Shown piece by piece: positions 1 through 6,586 of a stretch of DNA of 9,625 bases. The DNA is from DASXMR01 sp036495525 (GTDB lineage: Bacteria > Actinomycetota > Actinomycetes > Streptosporangiales > Streptosporangiaceae). Where the stretch lies: positions 1-9,625 of the forward strand of contig DASXMR010000012.1 in assembly GCA_036495525.1 (NCBI GenBank). The letters are read 5' to 3'. A model generated the notes under the pieces. That model saw only the letters and a program-made list of their open reading frames with translations. It was not told the DNA's origin and made no database searches. The stretch's first letter is position 1. Every line of letters begins with the position of its first letter. Both the position numbers and the translations under genes were made by a program.

Positions 1-78
1 AAGACCAGTATGTATTTCGCCGACGCGAAGAAGGCGCTGGCCAGCCTCACCAGCGCGGTGAAGACGCTCGTCGGCTGA
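1..78 (+). CDS. C-terminal tail of an unidentified protein (partial)
   Basis: The first frame is open from the window edge to a TGA at 76-78 and encodes 25 residues ending in ...KTLVG. The visible tail is alanine- and lysine-rich (FADAKKALASL...) and would fit an amphipathic helix. Its stop lies 16 nt before the TTG start of the zeta-toxin remnant, and a GGGAG at 85-89 sits between them, so the two may once have been one transcription unit. The family cannot be determined from this much sequence. That it is a real coding end is an inference from codon composition (G/C-rich third positions) and the close spacing. Confidence 0.45.
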   Translation, partial: KTSMYFADAKKALASLTSAVKTLVG

Positions 79-94
79 ACCTGCGGGAGCGGCA

Positions 95-711
95 TTGGCG
101 ATCGACCCGCCGGACCAGCCGGACGCCGGCGATCACCCTGCCGCCGAGTCCGGCTCCCGGCAGCATCTCGAGCGCCGGCTCGCGCGCTTACCTCCAGGCC
201 ACCCCTCTTCAACCGTCGACTCGTTACCAGCCAGCTCAGAACGCAAGCAGGACCGGCCGCGGCCGCTCACCGACGCCGGCAAGTCCACACTGCTGCGAGC
301 ACACGCCGGAATCGACCAGTCCCAGTACCTCACACTCAACCCCGACGAAATCAAGGAGCAGCTTGGGCGGCGAGGGCTCGTACCAGAGGTGCCTGGCCTT
401 TCTCCGATGGAGGCTTCAAATCTCGTGCACGAAGAATCCTCGCACTTAGCCAAACGGCTGGCCAGGCGCGCACGGGCTGAGGCAAGAACGTTATCTGTGA
501 CATCACCATGTCATCTAATTCATCGACGGAGACGAGTGTGAGACGAGCCGAGTTACGACATCGCGAGTGGCACGACGAGTATCGCAGCGGTGTGGGCCTG
601 GGGGGCAGGTTCGTACCGGCAGAAGTTATCAGTAGCCAGGCAGACGACCAGTGGGGAACTAGGAACCGAAAGGTATTCGAGAGCATCAAATCCAAGCTCG
701 ACAGCTATTAG
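95..711 (+). pseudogene. Zeta-toxin-family kinase remnant, frameshifted and internally deleted
   Basis: Intact zeta toxins of the epsilon/zeta type are P-loop kinases that phosphorylate UDP-N-acetylglucosamine. This copy is broken. A TTG start at 95 with GGGAG five bases upstream opens a frame whose N-terminus (LERRLARLPPGHPSS, residues 25-39) resembles actinobacterial members. The P-loop region at residues 58-67 reads PLTDAGKSTL, so AGKST survives but the first glycine of GxxxxGK[ST] is lost. Next come zeta-typical segments: LTLNPDEIKEQL (79-90), GLSPMEASNLVHEESSHLAK (101-120) and RLARRARAEA. At about position 482 one base is missing; the family sequence resumes one frame over with NVICDITMSSNSST (from 487). 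Roughly 25 residues are then absent near position 529, before RRAELRHREWHDEYR, GLGGRFVPAEVI and QADDQWGTRNRKVFE. A TAG at 709-711 cuts the C-terminus short. The homology call is from memory of the family; the frame break is seen directly. Expression of a functional toxin is very unlikely. Confidence 0.85.
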
Positions 712-743
712 GCAGGCGATCCTGGGAACGGACGCGAAGGCCC

Positions 744-923
744 ATGCCTGGCACGTATGCCGAAATGGCGGCCGCAGCGGAGCGTGACCCCGATCCAGAT
801 GTAGCTGGATCATTCGACGAAGTAGTGGCAGCCTACGATCGGGGTGAGCTTAGTCGCGAGCAATACAGAGTCCTGGCAGAGGCGGTGGCGGACTCGATTC
901 GCGCGGAGGAGCAGGACAGCTGA
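744..923 (+). CDS. Small acidic hypothetical protein (59 aa)
   Basis: An ATG at 744 opens a 59-residue frame ending at the TGA at 921-923. The product is acidic and probably helical: an N-terminal AEMAAAAERDPDPD stretch, then FDEVVAAYDRGELSREQY and VLAEAVADSIRAEE. The 'AYDRGELSREQYR' pattern resembles short helical segments of small regulatory or antitoxin-like actinobacterial proteins, but I cannot name a family. A GAAGG lies only 3 nt before the ATG, which is a poor spacing; an in-frame ATG at 765 has no ribosome site. The ORF follows the zeta remnant by 32 nt in another frame. It could be a real companion gene of the former toxin, part of the decayed locus, or chance. Its function is unknown. 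Confidence 0.45.
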   Translation: MPGTYAEMAAAAERDPDPDVAGSFDEVVAAYDRGELSREQYRVLAEAVADSIRAEEQDS

Positions 924-1128
924 GAGCAAATAGCCTCGCTGCATGGCCACCGGGCTCTGTTCATGTCACCTGAGTTGGCTCAAGATCACGGGCTCCGGTT
1001 CGTCCCGTCCCGCTGACCTCCGGCTTTGTCGCTTGTCGTAAGCGGATCTGCGCACCAGTCGGATCAGGCGAACCGCCCCCAGGGCAGCGGCGGTTGTAGG
1101 CCTGCGGCCGATTGGGGACAATGGCGCG

Positions 1129-1872
1129 GTGGCAGCTGACGACGACTCCATCGACGCATTTCGCGGTGCCAGCTTTACCGGCGCGGACTTCACCGGCGCG
1201 ACCTTCCGGGACTGTGACCTGCGCAAGGTCAGGATCGCTGACTCCTGGCTCGTTGACGTCAGCCTGTCCGGAGTCGTCGGCAACCTCGTCGTCAACGACG
1301 TCGAGGTCACGGCATTCGTGGAGGGCGAGCTCGACCGGCGCCACCCCGAACGTATCCAGCTGAGAGAAATGCGGACAGCCGACGACTACCGTGCGATGTG
1401 GGACACGATCGAGCGTCTCTGGGCCGAGACCGTCGCCCGCGCGGGGCGCCTGCCCGAACCTGCCCTGCACCAGCGGGTCGACGACGAATGGTCCTTCGCA
1501 GAAACGCTGCGTCATCTCGTCTTCGCCACCGACAGGTGGGCCGGCCACATGATTCTCAATAAGCCGAGGCCGTACTACCCGCTCGGCCTCCCGAACCCCG
1601 GCTACCCGATCGAGGACGCCGCAGCGCTCGTCATCGACCTCGACGCGCGCCCGCCTCTGGCCGAGGTGCTGGAAGCACGCGGCACCCGCGTGACGATGGT
1701 GCGCGGCATCGTCGACGGGCTCACCGATGACGACCTGGAACGGGAATGCCCGCGGCTGCCCGCGCCCGGCTACCCGGACAAGGCATATACCCTCGGCTCC
1801 TGCCTGCGCGTGGTCATGAGGGAGGAGTGCGAACACCGCCGCTACGCGGTCCGCGACCTCGCGACACTCTAA
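1129..1872 (+). CDS. Pentapeptide-repeat / DinB-like domain protein
   Basis: The 247-residue product starts at a GTG with GGGGA at 1113-1117 (11-nt gap). The ATG at 1121 is in a different frame. Residues 11 to about 50 are a run of pentapeptide repeats of the A(D/N)LxX kind (FRGAS FTGAD FTGAT FRDCD LRKVR). They are predicted to form a short right-handed beta-helix. Residues 85-247 resemble the DinB_2 four-helix bundle: EWSFAETLRHLVFATDRW carries H129, and EECEHRRYAVRDL near the C-terminus carries H236, both in places where this superfamily binds metal. DinB-like enzymes include thiol-dependent transferases, for example mycothiol- or bacillithiol-dependent ones, but the substrate here is unknown. 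The protein is probably cytosolic, as no signal peptide or membrane helix is seen. The gene stands alone between the decayed toxin locus and a convergent gene 41 nt away. Domain assignment is confident; biochemical role is not. Confidence 0.85.
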   Translation: MAADDDSIDAFRGASFTGADFTGATFRDCDLRKVRIADSWLVDVSLSGVVGNLVVNDVEVTAFVEGELDRRHPERIQLREMRTADDYRAMWDTIERLWAETVARAGRLPEPALHQRVDDEWSFAETLRHLVFATDRWAGHMILNKPRPYYPLGLPNPGYPIEDAAALVIDLDARPPLAEVLEARGTRVTMVRGIVDGLTDDDLERECPRLPAPGYPDKAYTLGSCLRVVMREECEHRRYAVRDLATL

Positions 1873-1913
1873 GCAGACCTAGGCGCCGGGATTCATCAGT
1901 TCGTGTGACTCAG

Positions 1914-2258
1914 TCATTCGGCCGCGAATTCGTGGAAGGCGGCGTAGGCGCGGGGGGCCCAGACCGTGCCGGGTCCGCCGTTCATGAGGATGGCGACGCC
2001 GAGCATCTCAGCCACTTCCTGGTCGGTAGCGCCGTGCCGCGCGGCGGCGCGCGCGTGCGCGGCGATGCAGCCGTCGCACTCCCTGGTCACGCCGATGGCG
2101 AGGGCGATGAGTTCGCGCATCTTGGCCGACAGCGCGCCGCCCTCCCCCATGGCGGCTGCGGACATGGCGGCGTAGCCGTTGTAGACGCCGGGGATCGCAT
2201 CGCGAAGCTTGCGGCCGGCCGCCTGCAGCTCACGCTGCAGCTCATGCGCTGTCGTCAT
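1914..2258 (-). CDS. Carboxymuconolactone decarboxylase / AhpD-like protein
   Basis: This 114-residue protein has the single-domain size of the CMD/AhpD superfamily. The signature is clear: RELIALAIGVTRECDGCIAA at 48-67 followed by HARAAARHGAT, giving the E60-C61-x-x-C64-x-x-x-H68 redox motif. The C-terminal part EVAEMLGVAILMNGGPG completes the conserved helix pair. Proteins with the CxxC-H motif are usually peroxidase-type alkylhydroperoxidases rather than true decarboxylases, so a cytosolic peroxide or thiol-redox role is the likelier reading. The ATG at 2258 is well supported: GGAGG (complement of 2265-2269) lies 6 nt upstream. The gene is divergent from the pirin gene with 135 nt between the starts, so both may answer to the same stress signal, but that is inference. 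It converges on the DinB-like gene with 41 nt between stops and no obvious terminator. Confidence 0.9.
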   Translation of the reverse strand: MTTAHELQRELQAAGRKLRDAIPGVYNGYAAMSAAAMGEGGALSAKMRELIALAIGVTRECDGCIAAHARAAARHGATDQEVAEMLGVAILMNGGPGTVWAPRAYAAFHEFAAE

Positions 2259-2278
2259 GGGGGTCCTCCGGGGCTATG

Positions 2279-2291
2279 GTCAACTCCTGAC
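2279..2291. promoter_or_regulatory. Possible operator in the divergent pirin/CMD intergenic region
   Basis: GTCA-ACTCC-TGAC is a small inverted repeat (4-bp arms, 5-bp spacer) between the two divergent starts, at the less GC-rich point of the 135-nt gap. A TATGGT at 2275-2280 just before it fits a loose actinobacterial -10 (TAnnnT) for the plus strand. The arms are short enough to arise by chance, and no regulator is encoded next to it. Confidence 0.2.
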
Positions 2292-2393
2292 ATCTCAGCA
2301 CAGCGACCGGAACGAAGCGCTCTGCGACGCCGGGTGAAATGGGCCGTGCCTGCCAGGGGCCAGCAGGGGCGATCCGGAGGGGAGAACGCCGCG

Positions 2394-3329
2394 ATGAGCA
2401 CTGTCGATGCGCAGCTGGAGGTGCCTGCCCGGCCCGTTCTGGCTCCTGGTGCCGAGCTGACCGAAGCACGCCAGGCCGTCGTCGGCGATATCCAGGTCCG
2501 CCGGATGCTGCCGTTGCGGCTGCGGCGCAGCGTGGGCGCCTGGTGCTTCGTTGATCATTACGGGCCGATGTCGGTTGACGGCGTCACCGGGATGGTGGTA
2601 CCGCCGCACCCGCACATCGGGCTGCAGACGGTCACGTGGCTGATGTCAGGCAACGTGCTGCACCGGGACAGCCTCGGCAGTGAGCAGATGATCAGGCCGG
2701 GCCAGCTCAACCTCATGACGGCCGGCCGCGGTATCGCGCACGCGGAGGAATCCCCGCTGGAGCGCGACCCTGAGCTGCACGGCGTCCAGCTCTGGGTCGC
2801 GCTGCCTGACGCGTCGCGCCGGGCCGACCCGCACTTCGAGCACCACACCCAGCTCCCGCAGACCGGCATCAACGGCCTGAGGATCACCGTGTTCATGGGC
2901 TCGCTGGCTGGCTTGCGATCGCCGGCGCGCGCCTTCTCCGACATCGTCGGCGCCGAGATCACCGCAGTCCGGGACGCGAGCGGCGCCGTGCCCCTGGCAC
3001 CAGCCCACGAGCATGTCGTGTTCGTCGCTGGCGAATCGGGCAACGTGGCTGGCACCACGCTGCGCCCGGGCCAGCTGCTGTACCTGGACCCCGGCCGGGA
3101 CGATGTGCAGGTCGCGGCCGCTGGCGGCAGCCGGCTGTTCCTGCTCGGCGGCGAGCCGCTAGGCGAGTCGCTGCTCATGTGGTGGAACTTCGTCGCGCGG
3201 ACCCCGGATGAGGTTGCCACGGCTGTCGCTGACTGGCGGGAGGACCGGTTCGGCCTGGTCCCCGGCTACTACGGCGAGCCGCTCGCGGCGCCGCCGCTGG
3301 ACGCGGCCAGGCTGCGCGCGCGGCCCTAG
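2394..3329 (+). CDS. Pirin-family bicupin protein
   Basis: The product is 311 residues, typical of bacterial pirins. The ATG at 2394 is preceded by a strong purine-rich ribosome site, GGAGGGGAG at 2376-2384. The same frame is open far upstream, but only as a shadow across the opposite-strand gene. The N-terminal cupin carries the pirin metal signature: HPHIG with H72 and H74, and GRGIAHAEES with H116 and E118. These match the 2-His + His/Glu iron site of human pirin. RxMLPLRLRRSVGAWCFVDHYGPM before it is the usual pirin opening. Residues about 195-295 form the second cupin, ending in LLGGEPLGESLLMWWNFVAR and a short tail. Pirins are iron proteins; some bacterial ones have quercetinase activity and others act in redox sensing or through protein partners, so the exact activity here is open. 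It is probably cytosolic. Its divergent neighbour is an AhpD-like redox protein. Confidence 0.93.
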   Translation: MSTVDAQLEVPARPVLAPGAELTEARQAVVGDIQVRRMLPLRLRRSVGAWCFVDHYGPMSVDGVTGMVVPPHPHIGLQTVTWLMSGNVLHRDSLGSEQMIRPGQLNLMTAGRGIAHAEESPLERDPELHGVQLWVALPDASRRADPHFEHHTQLPQTGINGLRITVFMGSLAGLRSPARAFSDIVGAEITAVRDASGAVPLAPAHEHVVFVAGESGNVAGTTLRPGQLLYLDPGRDDVQVAAAGGSRLFLLGGEPLGESLLMWWNFVARTPDEVATAVADWREDRFGLVPGYYGEPLAAPPLDAARLRARP

Positions 3330-3512
3330 TCTCCGGTACCGCAGCGCCGGCTAGACCCGAGTAGCCGCAATCGAGGGCCAGCCAGAGGCCCCCAGCCCGG
3401 CGGCGATAGCCGCACCCGCGCCCAGACCCGCAGTGGTAGGCGCCCCCAGCCACCGCACAGCGCCAGCTCAGTCCCCCTGGTCAGTCCGCGCCGCAGCCCG
3501 CCCCGCGCAGCT

Positions 3513-3528
3513 TGAGTAGTTCTACTCA
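3513..3528. promoter_or_regulatory. Candidate MacR box (autoregulatory operator)
   Basis: TGAGTAG-TT-CTACTCA is a perfect inverted repeat with 7-bp arms and a 2-bp spacer, in a G/C-rich background. As I recall it, the consensus bound by Streptomyces MacR is TGAGTACnnGTACTCA. This site has the same geometry and differs by one base per arm, C to G, symmetrically. It lies 163 nt before the macS start, in the only long gene-free stretch of the window, which suits control of macRS by its own regulator. Binding is inferred, not shown. Confidence 0.65.
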
Positions 3529-3529
3529 G

Positions 3530-3541
3530 GCTCAGCTGAGC
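3530..3541. repeat. 12-bp perfect palindrome next to the MacR box
   Basis: GCTCAGCTGAGC is self-complementary and begins one base after the MacR-box-like site. CTCAG recurs three times within 3525-3553 (from 3525, 3531 and 3549). It may be a second regulator site or part of an extended operator. It has no T-tract, so terminator function is unlikely. Confidence 0.4.
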
Positions 3542-3691
3542 ATGCGAGCTCAGCCCGGCGCTGCGCCCGGCCCGGACAATCAGGGGCGTGAAAACCAGCG
3601 CGTCACCCGGCCAGCGGCCGGCCAGCGCCCGGTTCAGCCGGCTGGCTGACATTCCGGCTAAATCCGGCCGCCTCGGCGTACCGTCACAGTC

Positions 3692-4795
3692 ATGATGGGG
3701 CAGCTGTGGCGCGTGGTCGCGGTCTTCCGCCTCGTGACGCTCGCCTACGCCGCCGTGCTCATCGCGCGGAACAGCGGCAGCTACGCCCATCCAGCCGCTG
3801 CCCTGGCAGTGCTCGCGTTCATGGTGGCCTGGACCGCGGTGATGATCGCCGTCTACCGGCGCCCGGCCTGGCGCAGCTGGCCGGTCATCAGCGCCGACCT
3901 CACCGTCGCGGCCGCACTAGTGATCAGCACCGCGTTCGTGGACCAGCGGGCAGACATCCTCGCCGGAGCGCCGACGCTGCCATCGACCTGGGCAGCGACA
4001 CCAGTGCTCGCCTGCGCGGTGGCCGGCGGTCCGTGGGGCGGGCTGGCCGGCGCGCTGGTGGTCGCTGCTGCCGACGGGCTGGAGCGGATGGCGCCTGCTT
4101 CCAACACGACGTTCAACGGCATCGTGCTGCTGCTCATCGCCGGCGGCGTCGGCGGCTACGTGGTCCGAGTCGGCCTGCGCGCCGAGGCGACCGTCGCCCA
4201 GGCGGCCAGGCGCGAGGCAGCAGTGGCGGAAAGGGAACGGATCGCCAGGGGCATCCATGACTCGGTGCTGCAAGTCCTCGCGCTGGTCAGCCGTCGCGGC
4301 CGGGAGCTCGGCGGCGAGGCGGCCGAGCTGGGCGGGCTGGCCGCCGAGCAGGAAGCGGCGCTGCGGGCGCTGGTCTCCGATCAGCATGCCGCCGAGCTGC
4401 CCGGCGACGGCACTCTGGACGTGCTCACGCTGCTGGAGCCGCTGGCCGGCGCGCAGGTGACGATGTCAGCGCCAGCGACCCAGGTAATGCTGGCCGAGCC
4501 AGCGGCGCGCGCGCTGGCCGGGGCGGTCAGCGAGGCACTGGACAACGTGCGGAATCACGCTGGGCCAGGCGCCAAGGCCTGGGTGCTCATCGAGGACGAG
4601 GACAGTACCGTGACGGTCACCGTCCGGGATGACGGCGCCGGCTTCGCACCAGAACGGCTGGCCGAGGCGGCGGCGGCCGGCCGGTTTGGCGTGTCCCACT
4701 CCATCGTGGGCCGGATGCGAGAGGCAGGCGGGGTGGCCACCCTCACCTCGTCGGGCAGCGGAACGGAGGTGGAGCTTGAAGTCAGCAGACGCTGA
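3692..4795 (+). CDS. macS: MacS-family membrane sensor histidine kinase
   Basis: This 367-residue protein is a membrane-bound histidine kinase that should autophosphorylate and pass phosphate to the regulator encoded next. About five hydrophobic segments fill the N-terminal half (roughly 7-26, 36-55, 63-83, 100-126, 142-161), and no separate extracellular domain is evident. The HisKA_3-type dimerisation segment is RERIARGIHDSVLQVLALV, with phospho-acceptor H189. The C-terminal HATPase domain shows the N-box EALDNVRNHAG (N285), the G1 box DDGAGF (313-318) and GRFGVSHSIVGRM (330-342). LWRVVAVFRLVTLAYA, GAPTLPSTW and RRGRELGGEAAELG closely match what I remember of S. coelicolor MacS, hence the symbol. 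Adjacent ATGs occur at 3692 and 3695 with no Shine-Dalgarno, so a leaderless transcript or an unseen start is possible. The 3' end overlaps macR by 20 nt, indicating translational coupling. The MacR-box-like palindrome upstream suggests autoregulation. Confidence 0.9.
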   Translation: MMGQLWRVVAVFRLVTLAYAAVLIARNSGSYAHPAAALAVLAFMVAWTAVMIAVYRRPAWRSWPVISADLTVAAALVISTAFVDQRADILAGAPTLPSTWAATPVLACAVAGGPWGGLAGALVVAAADGLERMAPASNTTFNGIVLLLIAGGVGGYVVRVGLRAEATVAQAARREAAVAERERIARGIHDSVLQVLALVSRRGRELGGEAAELGGLAAEQEAALRALVSDQHAAELPGDGTLDVLTLLEPLAGAQVTMSAPATQVMLAEPAARALAGAVSEALDNVRNHAGPGAKAWVLIEDEDSTVTVTVRDDGAGFAPERLAEAAAAGRFGVSHSIVGRMREAGGVATLTSSGSGTEVELEVSRR

Positions 4796-5516
4796 CGCCG
4801 CCATCCGGGTGATGGTGGTCGATGACCACCCGATCTGGCGCAACGGCGTGGCCAGGGACCTGGCCGAGGCGGGCTTCGACGTGGTCGGCACCGCAAGGGA
4901 CGCGGCCCAGGCGCTGCGCGTCGCAGCCGCTACCCGGCCCGGCGTGATACTGCTCGACCTGAACCTGCCCGACTTGTCCGGGGCTGAGCTCACCAGCCGG
5001 CTGCTGGCCGCTGACTCGTCCGTCCGGGTGCTGGTGCTGTCGGCCAGCGGGGAACGCCAGGACGTGCTTGATGCGGTAACCGCCGGCGCCACCGGTTATC
5101 TGGTCAAGTCCGCCGAGCCCGCCGAGCTGATCGCGGCGGTGCGAACCACGGCGGCCGGGCAGGCGGTGTTCACCGCTGGCCTGGCCGGCCTGGTGCTGGG
5201 TGAGTTCCGGCGGCTGTCGTCCGGCAGCACAGCTGCCGCGGGGCCCGGTCAGCAAGCCGGCAAGCGGGCCCCGGCTGGGCGCGACAGGCCAGTCGGCGGA
5301 CCCGCCAGCCGGGAGCCGGCCCCGCCGGTGCTGACCGCCAGGGAGACCGAGATCCTGCGGCTGGTCGCGACCGGGCTCACCTATCCGCAGATCGCGTCCC
5401 GGCTCGTGTTGTCCACCCGCACGGTGCAGAACCACGTGCAGAACACGCTGGTAAAGCTCCAGCTGCACAACAAGGCTCAGCTGGTCCGATACGCCATGGA
5501 GCAGGGCATCGAGTGA
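4776..5516 (+). CDS. macR: MacR-family LuxR/NarL response regulator
   Basis: The 246-residue product is a DNA-binding response regulator, the phosphorylation target of the upstream kinase. The receiver domain (about 10-125) has the acidic pair D16/D17 in VMVVDDHPIWRNG, phospho-acceptor D61 in ILLDLNLPDLSG, S89 in VLVLSASGE and K111 in GYLVKSAEP. A Pro/Ala/Gly-rich linker spans about 148-184. The C-terminal LuxR-type helix-turn-helix is VLTARETEILRLVATG to RTVQNHVQNTLVKLQLHN. LSASGE, VFTAGLAGLVLGEFRRL and VQNHVQNTLVKLQLHN fit MacR as remembered from Streptomyces, where MacRS controls morphogenetic membrane-protein genes. The TTG start at 4776 is chosen because GGAGG at 4765-4769 lies 6 nt before it. 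A later GTG/ATG around 4810 would remove residues leading into the first beta strand. The start lies inside macS, so translation is coupled. Confidence 0.9.
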   Translation: MKSADADAAIRVMVVDDHPIWRNGVARDLAEAGFDVVGTARDAAQALRVAAATRPGVILLDLNLPDLSGAELTSRLLAADSSVRVLVLSASGERQDVLDAVTAGATGYLVKSAEPAELIAAVRTTAAGQAVFTAGLAGLVLGEFRRLSSGSTAAAGPGQQAGKRAPAGRDRPVGGPASREPAPPVLTARETEILRLVATGLTYPQIASRLVLSTRTVQNHVQNTLVKLQLHNKAQLVRYAMEQGIE

Positions 5517-5577
5517 CCGGGTGTGAGCGGCACCGCGGAGGGTAGGTAGCCGCGAACATCGCCCTGTAGGAGTGACG

Positions 5578-6567
5578 GTGAGCCTCCCGGACTTCTTCAT
5601 CGCCGGGGCGCCGAAGGCCGGAACGACGGCCTTGCACGCCGCCCTGGCGAGACATCCCGCGCTGTACATGTCGCCGGTCAAGGAACCAAAGTTCTTCCTG
5701 ACCGACGGCCCGCCGCCGGCCCGCGGCGGGCCAGGCGACGTCAAGACGTACCGCGAGCACATCTGGCACCGAGCGGAGTACGAGGCGCTCTTCGACCACG
5801 CTCCGGCTGGCGCGCTGCGCGGCGAGTCGACCCCGTTCTACCTGTACAGCCGGACGGCGCAGCAGCGGATCCGCGAGCTGATCCCGGCCGCTCGGATGAT
5901 CGTGGTGCTGCGCGACCCGGCGGAGCGGGCGCACTCGAACTGGGCGCATCTGTGGTCGGCCGGGCTGGAGCCGATCGGCGACGTGATGGCCGCCTGCAAT
6001 GCGGAGGAGGGCCGGATCGCGGCCGGCTGGGCCGACTTCTGGCACTACACCGCGCTTGGCCGGTACGGCGAGCAGCTGGCGCACCTGTACCGCACCTTCC
6101 CGCCGGACAGCGTCTTCGTGCTGCGCTACCGCGACCTGGTCGAGAACCCGGCCAGCACGCTGGACCGGATCTGTGCCTTCCTCGGTGTGCCGCTGGGCGT
6201 CATCGCCAGCGTGCCGCCGCAGAACGTCACCGCGCAGCCGGAGCTGACGCTCCGGCACCGGGCCGTCTCACGTGCGCAGCGAATGACGGCAGCGGCCAGC
6301 GAGCTGGTACCGCGGCTCGGCCGTATGTCCGACGCGCTGGAGCGCGCACTGCAGCGCCACGGTCCGCCGCGCAGGCCGCTGACCCCGGCGCAGCGGCAGG
6401 CGCTGATCCGGTTGTTCGAGGGCGACATCCGGCTGCTGGAGAGCATCACCGGCGACGATTTCAGCGACTGGCTGGCGCCATGCAGCGCCTCCGAGGCGGG
6501 CGGGCTGGTCGGCGCCCGGCCGGCCGGCCAGGGCCAGGCACGCAACGGCCAGCCCCAGTCGTTCTGA
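5578..6567 (+). CDS. PAPS-dependent sulfotransferase family protein
   Basis: This 329-residue protein belongs to the sulfotransferase superfamily, which moves a sulfuryl group from PAPS to hydroxyl or amine acceptors. The 5'-phosphosulfate loop is FFIAGAPKAGTTALH at residues 6-20, including K13. The 3'-phosphate-binding segment is MIVVLRDPAERAHSNW at 107-122, with R112 and S120. Further family segments are KEPKFFL (35-41), GESTPFYLYS (82-91) and RYRDLVENPASTLDRICAFLGV (183-204). The C-terminal tail after about residue 300 is low in conservation. The GTG at 5578 is preferred over the GTG at 5572 because AGGAG at 5568-5572 is 5 nt before it and overlaps the earlier codon. The acceptor cannot be predicted; actinomycete relatives act on glycolipids, glycopeptides and other natural products. 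The gene follows macR by 61 nt on the same strand and may be read through from it, but it has its own ribosome site. Confidence 0.9.
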   Translation: MSLPDFFIAGAPKAGTTALHAALARHPALYMSPVKEPKFFLTDGPPPARGGPGDVKTYREHIWHRAEYEALFDHAPAGALRGESTPFYLYSRTAQQRIRELIPAARMIVVLRDPAERAHSNWAHLWSAGLEPIGDVMAACNAEEGRIAAGWADFWHYTALGRYGEQLAHLYRTFPPDSVFVLRYRDLVENPASTLDRICAFLGVPLGVIASVPPQNVTAQPELTLRHRAVSRAQRMTAAASELVPRLGRMSDALERALQRHGPPRRPLTPAQRQALIRLFEGDIRLLESITGDDFSDWLAPCSASEAGGLVGARPAGQGQARNGQPQSF

Positions 6568-6586
6568 CCAGGATCTGGCACTCTGG

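Larger units (their letters stand above)
3330..3691. other. Gene-free intergenic region upstream of macS
   Basis: These 362 nt between the pirin stop and the macS start carry no convincing gene; open frames crossing them are continuations or antisense shadows with no recognisable content. The first 180 nt are C-rich on the plus strand. The middle contains two adjacent perfect palindromes (3513-3528 and 3530-3541). The part nearest macS has short GC repeats such as two copies of GGCCAGCG around 3609-3628. No clear rho-independent terminator follows the pirin gene, and no small RNA could be recognised. Confidence 0.6.

Noticed and set aside
961..1836. 291-codon minus-strand open frame opposite the DinB-like gene
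   Set aside because: It has no recognisable family, and the plus-strand protein shows clear repeats and domain motifs. Long antisense frames are expected in high-GC DNA.
1906..1916. Palindrome TGACT-C-AGTCA between the convergent DinB-like and AhpD-like genes
   Set aside because: The arms are only 5 bp, it overlaps a stop codon, and the stem would be too weak for a terminator.
1746..2393. Long plus-strand extension in front of the pirin gene
   Set aside because: It runs antisense to the well-supported AhpD-like gene and overlaps the DinB-like gene; its composition is arginine/glycine/proline-rich shadow sequence. The ATG at 2394 has a strong ribosome site and the pirin homology begins there.
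3358..3364. CGAGTAG half-site resembling one arm of the MacR box
   Set aside because: The second arm is missing at the correct distance, so it is probably chance.
5517..5577. Possible promoter between macR and the sulfotransferase gene
   Set aside because: No recognisable -10/-35 pair or inverted repeat could be found in these 61 nt; only the ribosome site AGGAG is clear.
4782..5762. 326-codon minus-strand open frame opposite macR and the sulfotransferase start
   Set aside because: It is a shadow of two strongly supported plus-strand genes and shows no family features.
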